This document shows, piece after piece, positions 44,407 to 52,204 of a DNA stretch of 64,000 nucleotides. The stretch covers positions 1-64,000 of the forward strand of contig JBBART010000020.1 in NCBI GenBank assembly GCA_040399685.1, given 5' to 3'. A model generated the notes under the pieces. The model was not told where the DNA came from. It ran no database searches and saw only the letters and a list, made by a program, of their open reading frames with translations. Positions within the stretch are counted from its first letter, which is position 1; the number at the start of each line of letters is the position of its first letter. Source of the stretch: CAIQQQ01 sp040399685. GTDB lineage: Bacteria; Pseudomonadota; Alphaproteobacteria; Acetobacterales; Acetobacteraceae. Made by a program: the position numbers and the translations under genes.

Positions 44407-45272
44407 ACCCGCCCTCCATCCGCGCGGCCATCGCCGCCGAGCATCCCCTCATCACGCCGCTGGCGCATGACGCCTTGTCGGCACGGCTCATCGCGCAGGC
44501 GGGCTTCAAGGCGTTCGCCATCGGTGGGTCGGCGCTGCTGGCCGCACGGCATGCCTATCCGGATATCGGGCTGATCGGCCTGACCGATATGGTCGACGGC
44601 ATCCGCGACATTGCCGCTGCTTCGTCCATTCCGTTCTTCGCCGATGCCGATGACGGCTATGGCGACCTCAAGAGCGTGGCGCGGACCGTGGCCGCCTATG
44701 AGGCGATCGGGGTCGGCGGCCTGCTGATCGAGGACCAGGACCGTGACCGCAAGCAGCAGCGCGCCGAAAAGGCCGCAGCCGTGGCGGATGAAGCGGTGAT
44801 CGAAGCCAAGCTGCGGACGGCCCTTGCCGTGCGGCGCAACCCCGACACCTTCATCATCGGCCGCACCGACGCCTACGGCCCGCTGGGCCTGGACGTGGCC
44901 ATGCACCGGGCCGAGCGCTTCCTGAAGCTGGGCGTGGACGGAATCTTCATCGCCGGGCTGCGAACGGAAGACGACTACCGCCGGGTCGGCGCGGCCTTCA
45001 AGGGCGCCTATCTTTCGGCGGCCATGTTCGAAGGCGGCGACACGCCGTGGATCTCGCCGGCCGAACTCGGGGACATGGGCTTCAGCCAGGTGTCCTTTCC
45101 AACCAGCCTCATCCTGCGCAATGTGGCCGCCTTGACCGAGGGCCTGCACGCCCTGCGGCGGCACGCGGACGGTGTGGAAACCCTGCGCCCGTTCCCCCAC
45201 GCTGTCCCCGCCCGTGCCGCGCTGGACAATGCTGTCGAGATCGCACGCTGGCGGGATATCGAGAAAGGCTGA
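44400..45272 (+). CDS. Isocitrate lyase/PEP mutase-family enzyme lacking the KKCGH-type Cys
   Basis: 290 residues. LIAQAGFKAFAIGGSALLAA and SIPFFADADDGYGDLKSVARTV fit the family (the Asp residues that bind Mg-carboxylate are present), and LLIEDQDRDRKQQRAEKAA marks the mobile loop. In isocitrate, methylisocitrate and dimethylmalate lyases this loop usually carries a catalytic Cys (KRCGH or similar). Here there is none, and the loop is rich in charged residues. It may therefore be a lyase with another acid, or an oxaloacetate-decarboxylase-like enzyme. Context with an aconitase-type hydratase suggests it splits the hydrated product into two smaller acids. Confidence 0.87.
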   Translation: MLNPPSIRAAIAAEHPLITPLAHDALSARLIAQAGFKAFAIGGSALLAARHAYPDIGLIGLTDMVDGIRDIAAASSIPFFADADDGYGDLKSVARTVAAYEAIGVGGLLIEDQDRDRKQQRAEKAAAVADEAVIEAKLRTALAVRRNPDTFIIGRTDAYGPLGLDVAMHRAERFLKLGVDGIFIAGLRTEDDYRRVGAAFKGAYLSAAMFEGGDTPWISPAELGDMGFSQVSFPTSLILRNVAALTEGLHALRRHADGVETLRPFPHAVPARAALDNAVEIARWRDIEKG

Positions 45273-45329
45273 CGCAGGACTGCTTGCTGACATAAAAACA
45301 ATAAAAAAATAAACGGGAGAGCAACTACA

Positions 45330-46325
45330 ATGAGTCGCACATCCGCAGCACGCCTGCTTGCAGCCATCGCCGGCAGCGTCGTCCTTGCCTTCGCAAGCCC
45401 GAGCCGGGCCGAGGACATCGTCATCAGCAACTACGGCGTCTCGGCCAACGGCATGCCGTATGCGGTGGCGATGGCGAAGGGATACTTCAAGGCGGAGGGT
45501 GCGGATGTCACCGGCATCCTGTCATCCGCCGGCGGCGGCACCACGCTGCGCAACATGCTCGCCGGCAGCGCGCCCTATGCCGAGGTCAACCCGAACGCGG
45601 TCATCGCTGCCATCCAGCAGGGCGCGGACATCAAGATCGTCAGCGACAACGTGCTGACCGTGGCCGAGTTCATCTGGGCGGTGAAGCCTGACTCGCCGAT
45701 CCATACCGCGGCCGATCTGAAGGGCCGCAAGATCGGCTATACCAACCCACGCTCCACCAGCCAGGCGCTGGCGACGATGGTGCTGGAGACAGCCGGGTTG
45801 AAGACGACCGATGCCACGCTGGTCAAGACCGGCGGGTTTGGCGAGGGCGTGGCGGCACTTGATATCGGCATCGTCGATATCACGCCGATCCCGGAGCCGT
45901 TGTGGTCGCAGTTCAAATCGAAATACCGTCCGATCGTCCGGGCGTCGGAGGCACTGCCGCCGATTGCCAATGTTGTCGGCGTGGCCAGCGGTTCGCCGAC
46001 GCCGGCGCAGGAAGCCTTCATCCGCGCCGTCATCCGGGCGCGGCGCCATGCGGTGGCCGACATGGTGGCCAATCCCGATGAGGCCGGCATCATTATCGCC
46101 AAGGCCTACAACATCACCCCCGAGGTCGCGACCGAAGCGGTGAAGGCGTTGACCACGTCGCGCACGGCAGGCGTGGAATACTGGGGCCCCGGCGATATCC
46201 GCCTGGACGGCCTGCGCAAGGCGATCGAAGTGCAGAAAAGCGTCGGCGCCATCACCGGCGATGTGAAGGCCGAGGATCTCGTAACGTCGCGTTTCCTGCC
46301 GGAAGATCTCAGGACCATCCGCTGA
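45330..46325 (+). CDS. ABC transporter binding protein, NMT1/SsuA/TauA type
   Basis: 331 residues. Sec signal peptide (RLLAAIAGSVVLAFASPSRA, cleaved before ED), then VISNYGVSANGMPYAVAMAKG, YFKAEGADVTGI and ISS-type contact loops as in nitrate/sulfonate/thiamine-precursor binding proteins. It binds an organic anion in the periplasm. GGGAGA lies before ATG 45330. It leads the transport half of a seven-gene operon with the hydratase and lyase genes. Confidence 0.9.
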   Translation: MSRTSAARLLAAIAGSVVLAFASPSRAEDIVISNYGVSANGMPYAVAMAKGYFKAEGADVTGILSSAGGGTTLRNMLAGSAPYAEVNPNAVIAAIQQGADIKIVSDNVLTVAEFIWAVKPDSPIHTAADLKGRKIGYTNPRSTSQALATMVLETAGLKTTDATLVKTGGFGEGVAALDIGIVDITPIPEPLWSQFKSKYRPIVRASEALPPIANVVGVASGSPTPAQEAFIRAVIRARRHAVADMVANPDEAGIIIAKAYNITPEVATEAVKALTTSRTAGVEYWGPGDIRLDGLRKAIEVQKSVGAITGDVKAEDLVTSRFLPEDLRTIR

Positions 46326-47182
46326 TGTCCGCACCATCGCAGGTCTCGTTGCGCGGCGTGCGCAAAAGCTTCGTCAGGCCCGGCCGCGACGGCGGCACGA
46401 CCGAGGTGCTTGGCCCGCTGGATCTTGAACTCCGGCACGGCGAGTTCTTCGCTGTGGTGGGGCCTTCGGGGTGTGGGAAATCCACCTTGCTCGAACTGAT
46501 CGCTGGCCTGTCCACCGCGACGGCGGGCGAGGTGGCGTTCGAGGGGCGGCCGATCAACGGCCGCATCCCCGAGGGCGTGGGCGTGGTGTTTCAGGAAGAC
46601 GCCTCGTTCCCGTGGCTCACGGTGCGCGACAACATCGCGTTCGGCCTGCGGAAGAAGCAGCTTTCCAAGGCGGACAAGGCGGCGCGGATCGATGCCGCGC
46701 TGGACATGATGGGGCTGGCCGCCTTCGCCAATCACCACCCCGCGCAATTGTCGGGCGGCATGCGCCAGCGCGTCTGCATCGCGCGCACGCTGGTGACGGA
46801 ACCACGGCTGATCCTGCTCGACGAGCCGTTTGGCGCGCTGGACCAGCAGACCCGCCTGCTGATGGGCGATGAGTTGCTGAACCTGTGGCGCAAGACCGGC
46901 GCCACGGTGTTCCTGATCACCCATGCGCTCGATGAGGCGGCCATGCTGGCGGACCGGATCGGGGTGATGTCGGCCCGGCCGGGATGCCTGATCGATATCG
47001 TGGAAACCGGATGGGCGCGTGACCGCGACAGTCGTGTGGTGCAGGAAGATTCGTTCGGCGTCGTCACGGCCCGGCTGTGGCGCTCGCTGCGCACGGAATC
47101 GATGAAGTCGCTCGGCCGGTCTGGTTTGGCCCCGTCTGGGTTGGCCCCGTCTGGGTTGGCCCCGTCTGGGCTGGCAGCGTGA
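46325..47182 (+). CDS. ABC transporter ATPase, SsuB/TauB type, with C-terminal repeat tail
   Basis: 285 residues. Walker A GPSGCGKSTLLELI, Q-loop VVFQEDASFPWLTV, signature LSGGMRQRV, Walker B LILLDEPFGALD, switch His in FLITHALDEA. The last ~20 residues are a repeat (SGLAP three times, then SGLAA) from four 15-base units at 47120-47179; the family does not normally have this. The start overlaps the binding-protein stop by one base, and the end overlaps the permease start (GTGA). Confidence 0.92.
   Translation: MSAPSQVSLRGVRKSFVRPGRDGGTTEVLGPLDLELRHGEFFAVVGPSGCGKSTLLELIAGLSTATAGEVAFEGRPINGRIPEGVGVVFQEDASFPWLTVRDNIAFGLRKKQLSKADKAARIDAALDMMGLAAFANHHPAQLSGGMRQRVCIARTLVTEPRLILLDEPFGALDQQTRLLMGDELLNLWRKTGATVFLITHALDEAAMLADRIGVMSARPGCLIDIVETGWARDRDSRVVQEDSFGVVTARLWRSLRTESMKSLGRSGLAPSGLAPSGLAPSGLAA
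47120..47179 (+). repeat. Four 15-base tandem repeats spanning the ATPase/permease gene junction
   Basis: Units tctggtttggccccg, tctgggttggccccg (twice) and tctgggctggcagcg run without gaps. They encode the ATPase tail, and the last base is the G of the permease GTG start codon. Confidence 0.9.
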
Positions 47183-47931
47183 AATACGCCTGGGTATGGC
47201 GCGTGGGGTTGCTGGCGGCGTTGGTCGTGCTGCTGGAGGTTCTCTGCGCCACGGGTGGAATTGACAGGCTGACGATGCAGCCACCGCACCGGATGGCCGT
47301 CGATCTCTGGCGCATCATCACATCCGGATCGCTGAACGCCGCCATTCTGCGCACGCTGACCAATGCCGCGATCGCGTTTGTCAGCGCCATGCTGTTCGGT
47401 GTGGTCTTCGCGGTCCTGCTGCACCGGGCCCGCTTCCTGCGCGAGACGCTGGACCCGCTTTTCGCCACCTATTACGCCATCCCCGTCTTCGCGTTCTACC
47501 CGCTGATGATCGTGGTGTTCGGCCTCAACGACCTGCCGGAGATCTTCATCGCCTTCATGCTTGCGGTGGTCAGCGTCGTGGTCACCACCCTGGCGGGGCT
47601 GGACCGGGTGCCGCGGGTGCTGCTCAAGACCGCCCTGGTCAGCCGCCTGGGGCCGGTGGAGACAGCGCGGCGGATCGTGCTGCCCTTCGTCGCACCCTTC
47701 CTGCTCACCGCGGCGCGGCTGGCCATTGCCTATGCGTTGATCGGCGTCATCGGGGCCGAGTTCATCATGTCCTCCAACGGCATGGGCTATGAAATAAGCT
47801 TTGCTTACAACAACTTCGACAACGCAACGATGTATCCTCTGATTTTGCTGGTCATTCTGACCTCTGTTCTGGTCAATGCCCTGCTGTCCTATTGGGAGCG
47901 CATCTTGCTCACGCAGCGAGGCCTGTCGTGA
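47179..47931 (+). CDS. ABC transporter permease, SsuC/TauC type
   Basis: 250 residues from GTG 47179, sharing the GTGA overlap with the ATPase stop; longer frames read into the repeat. Membrane segments include VWRVGLLAALVVLLEVL, AAIAFVSAMLFGVVFAVLL and a final VILTSVLVNALLSYWE, with the EAA-type cytoplasmic loop at ALVSRLGPVETARRIVLPF. Pairs with the next permease. Confidence 0.9.
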   Translation: MKYAWVWRVGLLAALVVLLEVLCATGGIDRLTMQPPHRMAVDLWRIITSGSLNAAILRTLTNAAIAFVSAMLFGVVFAVLLHRARFLRETLDPLFATYYAIPVFAFYPLMIVVFGLNDLPEIFIAFMLAVVSVVVTTLAGLDRVPRVLLKTALVSRLGPVETARRIVLPFVAPFLLTAARLAIAYALIGVIGAEFIMSSNGMGYEISFAYNNFDNATMYPLILLVILTSVLVNALLSYWERILLTQRGLS

Positions 47932-48680
47932 CCGCCACCCCCATGCGCACGCTCCAGAGCGTGACCCTTCTTGTCCTGGGATTGCTGGCCTTTTGGCAGT
48001 TGCTTTACTGGGGCGTGGGCGATGTCGCCTTTCGCTCCCCGGTGGCGACGGTCCGTTTCACCGCGACCCTGTTGGGCAACGAGACCTTCTGGCCGCATGC
48101 GCGGGAAACCGGGCGCGCCTTTGCGATGGCGTTGCTGCTGTCCGTGCTGATCGGATTGCCCATGGGCGTTCTGCTGGGCAGCAACCGCATGGTCGGCGCC
48201 GTGTTCGAGCCGATTCTGGTGGCTTCCTATGCCATTCCCAAGATTACGCTGTATCCGATCATGCTGCTGATGTTCGGGCTTGGCATGTCCGCGAAGGTGG
48301 CCTTCGGGGTGATCCATGGGGTGATCCCGATCGCCTTGTTCACGGTCAGCGCCGTGCGCCATATCCGCCCTGTGTTGCTGAAGACCGGCCGGGTCATGGG
48401 CTTTGGCCCGTTGGAGATGGCCAGGTCCATCTTGTTTCCGGCCGCCATGCCGGAGATTTTCGCGGGGTTGCGGATCGGCTTTTCCCTGACGCTGATCGGC
48501 ACGATCCTGGGGGAGATGTTCGCCTCCCAGCGCGGTATCGGCTTTTTGCTGATGAACGCGATCGGGTTGCACAACGTGGACCTGATTATGGGATTGACCT
48601 TCCTGCTGTCGGTTTCCGCCGGCATCGCCAGTTTCGCCCTGCTGCTGGTCGACAGGCACATGAAAGCGCGCGCAGCATGA
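47928..48680 (+). CDS. ABC transporter permease, SsuC/TauC type (second)
   Basis: 250 residues from GTG 47928 (GTGA overlap; ATG 47943 is also possible). TLQSVTLLVLGLLAFWQLLY is the first helix; FAMALLLSVLIGLPMGVLLG and ILVASYAIPKITLYPIMLL follow, then KTGRVMGFGPLEMARSILFP as EAA loop. With the previous gene it makes a two-permease channel, as in some tau/ssu-type systems. Last gene of the operon. Confidence 0.9.
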   Translation: MTATPMRTLQSVTLLVLGLLAFWQLLYWGVGDVAFRSPVATVRFTATLLGNETFWPHARETGRAFAMALLLSVLIGLPMGVLLGSNRMVGAVFEPILVASYAIPKITLYPIMLLMFGLGMSAKVAFGVIHGVIPIALFTVSAVRHIRPVLLKTGRVMGFGPLEMARSILFPAAMPEIFAGLRIGFSLTLIGTILGEMFASQRGIGFLLMNAIGLHNVDLIMGLTFLLSVSAGIASFALLLVDRHMKARAA

Positions 48681-48712
48681 CCTTGCGCCTGCGCCGGCAT
48701 CACCCAAGTTAC

Positions 48713-48731
48713 AATCAGGACAAACCTGATT
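48713..48731 (+). terminator. Short hairpin with T run after the importer operon
   Basis: AATCAGG and CCTGATT pair around ACAAA, followed by a few T, 32 bases after the second permease stop. GC-poor, so only a weak intrinsic terminator. Confidence 0.45.
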
Positions 48732-49021
48732 TTGACTGTCGTCCGCACCATGACGTGTCTCTGGCCGGCCCTTGCCTTCTTTTGGCAATTGGGTCTAAGG
48801 CCACACTCTTGCTGCCTCCTACAGCTATCAACCCTTCCGAGGAATATATGAACCCGCGATCTAGCAGCCAGTCTCCGGAGTGCGACAGTCGACGCTTGTC
48901 GTCTGCCGTGACCGCCGGGCTGACCCGTCGCCCGGGTAGACCATGGAGCCGTCAAGGCCAGCGCCACACGCGCTGACCGAACGGCAACCGGCCTCCCGGG
49001 TTCGAGCAACAGCCGAACCAC
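48732..49021 (+). other. Spacer upstream of a small ORF and the NRAMP gene, possible structured leader
   Basis: No coding sequence stands out. Two short stems are visible: CGACA (48883-48887) with TGTCG (48897-48901), and CCGGGC (48915-48920) with GCCCGG (48930-48935). Whether these form part of an RNA regulator cannot be judged; I do not see the conserved cores of the manganese or magnesium riboswitches. Confidence 0.3.
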
Positions 49022-49032
49022 AGGAGGCCATG

Positions 49033-49209
49033 ATGGCCATCCATTCCTATGTGATCCCTGACGGGATCAACGACCGCAATTTGTTCGCTCGCCTCGTCCA
49101 TGAGGCCCAGCGCATGGCCGCGTCCGCACCCCTGGTGGCGTGGTGGACGACGGACGCGCACGGCCATCTCACGTGCCATTGGGATATCGGCTTCAGGCCA
49201 TCGGGCTGA
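49033..49209 (+). CDS. Small conserved-looking ORF upstream of the NRAMP gene, unknown function
   Basis: 58 residues from ATG 49033, five bases after AGGAGG (49022-49027); ATG 49030 is adjacent. The strong ribosome site makes a real gene plausible. The sequence has an amphipathic LFARLVHEAQRMA helix and a C-terminal region with two Trp and several His (WWTTDAHGHLTCHWD), which could bind metal. No family recognised. The NRAMP-type gene starts 89 bases downstream in the same direction, so co-expression is likely. Confidence 0.6.
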   Translation: MAIHSYVIPDGINDRNLFARLVHEAQRMAASAPLVAWWTTDAHGHLTCHWDIGFRPSG

Positions 49210-49298
49210 AGGGGCATTCGGCCGAACGGGCCGCATCCACACCCTTTGCACTGTCCCGATAGACCGAAACCGCGGCTGCCCGGCCGCTGGAGACTGCC

Positions 49299-50933
49299 AT
49301 GACCCAATTGACCCAACCGGGCCTCAAGACCACCGTCCTCGACACCGCGCATATCGGTGACATCAAGGGCGCCCTCGGCACCATTCGCCTTGGCGATACC
49401 GACAAGCGCCAGACATGGCGCGCCCGCTTCCTGACATTGCTCGCCATTCTGGGGCCGGGACTGATTGTCATGGTGGGCGACAACGATGCCGGCGCGTTCG
49501 CGACCTACACCCAGGCGGGGCAGAATTACGGCACGTCCCTGCTGTGGACGCTGCTGCTGCTGGTGCCTGTTCTGTATGTGAATCAGGAAATGGTGCTGCG
49601 CCTGGGCGCTGTGACGGGCGTGGGCCATGCAAGGCTGATCCTGGCCCGGTTCGGCAAGTTCTGGGGCGCGTTCAGCGTGATTGACCTGTTCATCCTGAAC
49701 GGACTGACCATTGTCACCGAATTTATCGGCATCAGCCTGGCGCTGGATTATCTTGGCGTGTCCAAGATCGCCGGCGTGGCGATTGCCGCTGTGCTGACCA
49801 TGATGGCGGCGTCGACCGGCAATTTCCGCCGTTTTGAGCGGTTTGCACTGATGCTGTGCCTGGGCAGCCTGCTGCTGGTGCCGATCGTGCTGGCCGTGCA
49901 CACCCCGGTGGGGGAGATCCTGCATGGTCTCGCTGTTCCCAGCCTGCCGGAGGGCAAGCTGTCCGATATCCTGCTGCTGATCATCGGCATCGTGGGCACG
50001 ACGGTGGCGCCGTGGCAGCTGTTCTTCCAGCAGAGCTACGTCATCGACAAGCGCATCACGCCGCATTTCATGAACTATGAGAAGGCCGATCTGTGGCTGG
50101 GTATTCTCATCGTCATGATCGGCGCCGGGGCCATGATGGTGTTCTGCGCGGCGGTTTTCAAAGGCCAGCCGGAATTCGGCAACTTCACCGATGCGGGCGG
50201 CGTGGCAGCCGGATTGGGCAAGTATGTGAGCCCCACCATGGGGGTGCTGTTCGCCATCGCCCTGATCGACGCCGCCATCATCGGCGCTTCGGCGGTGTCG
50301 CTGTCGACGGCCTATGCCATCGGCGATGTGCTGTCGCTGAAGCACTCGCTGCACCGCAAGGCCAGCGATGCGAAAGGCTTTTATCTGGTCTATGCCGGGC
50401 TGATCGCATTCTCGGCCACCATCGTGCTGATCCCCGGCTCCCCGCTCGGCCTGATCACGCTGGCCGTGCAAACCCTGGCGGGCGTGCTGCTGCCGAGTGC
50501 CACGGTGTTCCTGCTGCTGCTGTGCAACGACGCGCAGGTGCTCGGACCGTGGGTCAACGGCAAGTGGCTCAACGCCTTCACCGCGTTGGTGATCGCGGTG
50601 CTGGTGCTGATGTCGATCGTCCTGACGGCGTCGGTCCTCTACCCGGACATCACGGGGGAGCAGATCCTTTGGATCATGGCCGGCGGGGCGGTGCTGTTCG
50701 TGCTGAGCGCTGCTGCCACATTGCTGCTGGGCCGGCGCGAGCTCGCGCCGGCCTTGCCGCGACCGGATGCCGCTTTTCGACGTGCCTGGCGGATGCCGCC
50801 GCTCGATATGCTGGAGCCATCCCGCATGACATTGTCCAAACGCGTCTGGATGAGCGTGCTGCGCGGCTATCTGGTGCTCGCCGTTGGCATGGTGGTGGTG
50901 CGGATCGTTCAGCTCGCTTTGGCGCAGGGGTAG
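49299..50933 (+). CDS. NRAMP-family divalent metal transporter with altered metal site
   Basis: 544 residues, with about eleven membrane segments. TM1 contains GPGLIVMVGDNDAGAFATYTQAG: the Asp of the usual DPGN motif is kept, but Pro and Asn are replaced by Ala. TM6 carries TTVAPWQLFFQQS where canonical family members have a Met-Pro-His motif (MPH); the Met is Ala. These residues help choose transition metals over Mg and Ca, so selectivity may differ. GGAG precedes ATG 49299. The ~100-residue soluble insert and C-terminal helix RGYLVLAVGMVVVRIVQLAL are extra to the core. Confidence 0.88.
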   Translation: MTQLTQPGLKTTVLDTAHIGDIKGALGTIRLGDTDKRQTWRARFLTLLAILGPGLIVMVGDNDAGAFATYTQAGQNYGTSLLWTLLLLVPVLYVNQEMVLRLGAVTGVGHARLILARFGKFWGAFSVIDLFILNGLTIVTEFIGISLALDYLGVSKIAGVAIAAVLTMMAASTGNFRRFERFALMLCLGSLLLVPIVLAVHTPVGEILHGLAVPSLPEGKLSDILLLIIGIVGTTVAPWQLFFQQSYVIDKRITPHFMNYEKADLWLGILIVMIGAGAMMVFCAAVFKGQPEFGNFTDAGGVAAGLGKYVSPTMGVLFAIALIDAAIIGASAVSLSTAYAIGDVLSLKHSLHRKASDAKGFYLVYAGLIAFSATIVLIPGSPLGLITLAVQTLAGVLLPSATVFLLLLCNDAQVLGPWVNGKWLNAFTALVIAVLVLMSIVLTASVLYPDITGEQILWIMAGGAVLFVLSAAATLLLGRRELAPALPRPDAAFRRAWRMPPLDMLEPSRMTLSKRVWMSVLRGYLVLAVGMVVVRIVQLALAQG

Positions 50934-50959
50934 GGCAACCGCGTGCCGCCGTGTGGTCG

Positions 50960-52204
50960 CTACAGCAGGATCTGGCGAAAGTCGCCAAGAAGGCCGGAGA
51001 GGTGAACCAGGAAGCGGGCGGCCTCCGCGCCGTCCACCACACGGTGATCCCATGACAGCGACAGCGGCAGCATCAGGCTTGGAGCAAATTCCTGCCCGTT
51101 CCAGACCGGCTTCATCGCCGCCCGCGCCACGCCGAGGATGGCCACTTCCGGGGCGTTGATGATGGGGGTGAAGCCCAGCCCGCCAATGCCGCCGAGCGAG
51201 GAGATGGAGATGCAGCCGCCCTCCATGTCCGGCTGGCGGATACGGCCTTCGCGTGCCTGGAGCGCCAGATCGGCAATTTCGGCGGAGATGTCGCGCAGGC
51301 CCTTGCGATCCACATCCCGCACCACCGGCACCAGCAGGCCGTTGGGCGTGTCGGCGGCGAAGCCGATATGGAAATACTGCTTCAGAACCAGCTCGTCGCC
51401 ATCCAGCGCCGCGTTGAAATTGGGGAAGCGTCGCAGCGTTGCGACCATCGCCTTGATCAGGAAGCTCAGCATGGTGATGCGCGGGCCGCTCGGGTCACGG
51501 GCGTTGAATTGCTGACGCAAGGCTTCGAGATCGGTGACGTCGGCTTCATCGAAATTGGTGACGTGCGGGATTGTGGCCCAGTTGCGCGACAGCGCCGGGC
51601 CGGAGATGCGGCGCACGCGTGACAGGCTTTGCCGTTCGACGGGGCCGAATTTGGCGAAATCGATGACCGGCCAGGGTGGCGGCGTGGAGGCTGCTTGTGT
51701 TGGTTGCGCGGCGCGGGCGATGGTTTGCTGCACGTGACGGTGCAGATCCTCCGCCTGCACGCGCCCAGCCTCGCCGGACCCGGCCACCTGCGCCAGATCG
51801 AGGCCGAATTCGCGCGCCAGTTTGCGAACGGCCGGGCCGGCATAGGCGGAGCCACCGGTGATTGTTGGTGCTGCCGGTGCTGCCGGTGGTGGGGGCGCAA
51901 CCACAGCCGAGGGCGCATGCACCACAGGTGCTTTGGCCGGTGTGCTGCCCTGTGGAGTCAGGGTCAGCAGCATCGTGCCCTGCTGCACGGAATCCCCGGC
52001 TGCGACGAGGATTTCGCCCACCATGCCGGCAGTGGGGGCGGGCACTTCCAGCGTTGCCTTGTCGGTTTCCAGCAGCACCAGCGAGTCATTCGCCGCCACA
52101 ACATCACCAGGACGGACCAGGATTTCGATGATCTTGGCGTTGCGGATATCGCCGATATCGGGGACCGGAACCATCATTGCGGGAGCCATATGGGTGTCTG
52201 GCAT
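50960..52204 (-). CDS. aceF: Pyruvate dehydrogenase E2, dihydrolipoamide acetyltransferase
   Basis: 414 residues from ATG 52204 (ATGA overlap with aceE and GGAG upstream; ATG 52216 also in frame). One lipoyl domain with the modified Lys in LLETDKATLEVPAP, an Ala/Pro linker, a subunit-binding domain (AGPAVRKLAREFGLDL, VAGSGEAGRVQAEDL), and the catalytic domain ending in LSLSWDHRVVDGAEAARFL (active His and Asp). It transfers acetyl groups from E1 to CoA. No E3 (lpd) gene is nearby. Confidence 0.94.
   Translation of the reverse strand: MPDTHMAPAMMVPVPDIGDIRNAKIIEILVRPGDVVAANDSLVLLETDKATLEVPAPTAGMVGEILVAAGDSVQQGTMLLTLTPQGSTPAKAPVVHAPSAVVAPPPPAAPAAPTITGGSAYAGPAVRKLAREFGLDLAQVAGSGEAGRVQAEDLHRHVQQTIARAAQPTQAASTPPPWPVIDFAKFGPVERQSLSRVRRISGPALSRNWATIPHVTNFDEADVTDLEALRQQFNARDPSGPRITMLSFLIKAMVATLRRFPNFNAALDGDELVLKQYFHIGFAADTPNGLLVPVVRDVDRKGLRDISAEIADLALQAREGRIRQPDMEGGCISISSLGGIGGLGFTPIINAPEVAILGVARAAMKPVWNGQEFAPSLMLPLSLSWDHRVVDGAEAARFLVHLSGLLGDFRQILL

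Noticed and set aside
44400..45272. Isocitrate or methylisocitrate lyase (aceA/prpB)
   Set aside because: The Cys motif in the active-site loop is absent.
48732..49021. Manganese or magnesium riboswitch upstream of the NRAMP gene
   Set aside because: Two stems are visible but the conserved core sequences of the known classes are not; kept only as a possible leader.
49047..51053. 668-codon minus-strand ORF
   Set aside because: Antisense to the NRAMP gene; low-complexity His/Gln/Arg-rich shadow.
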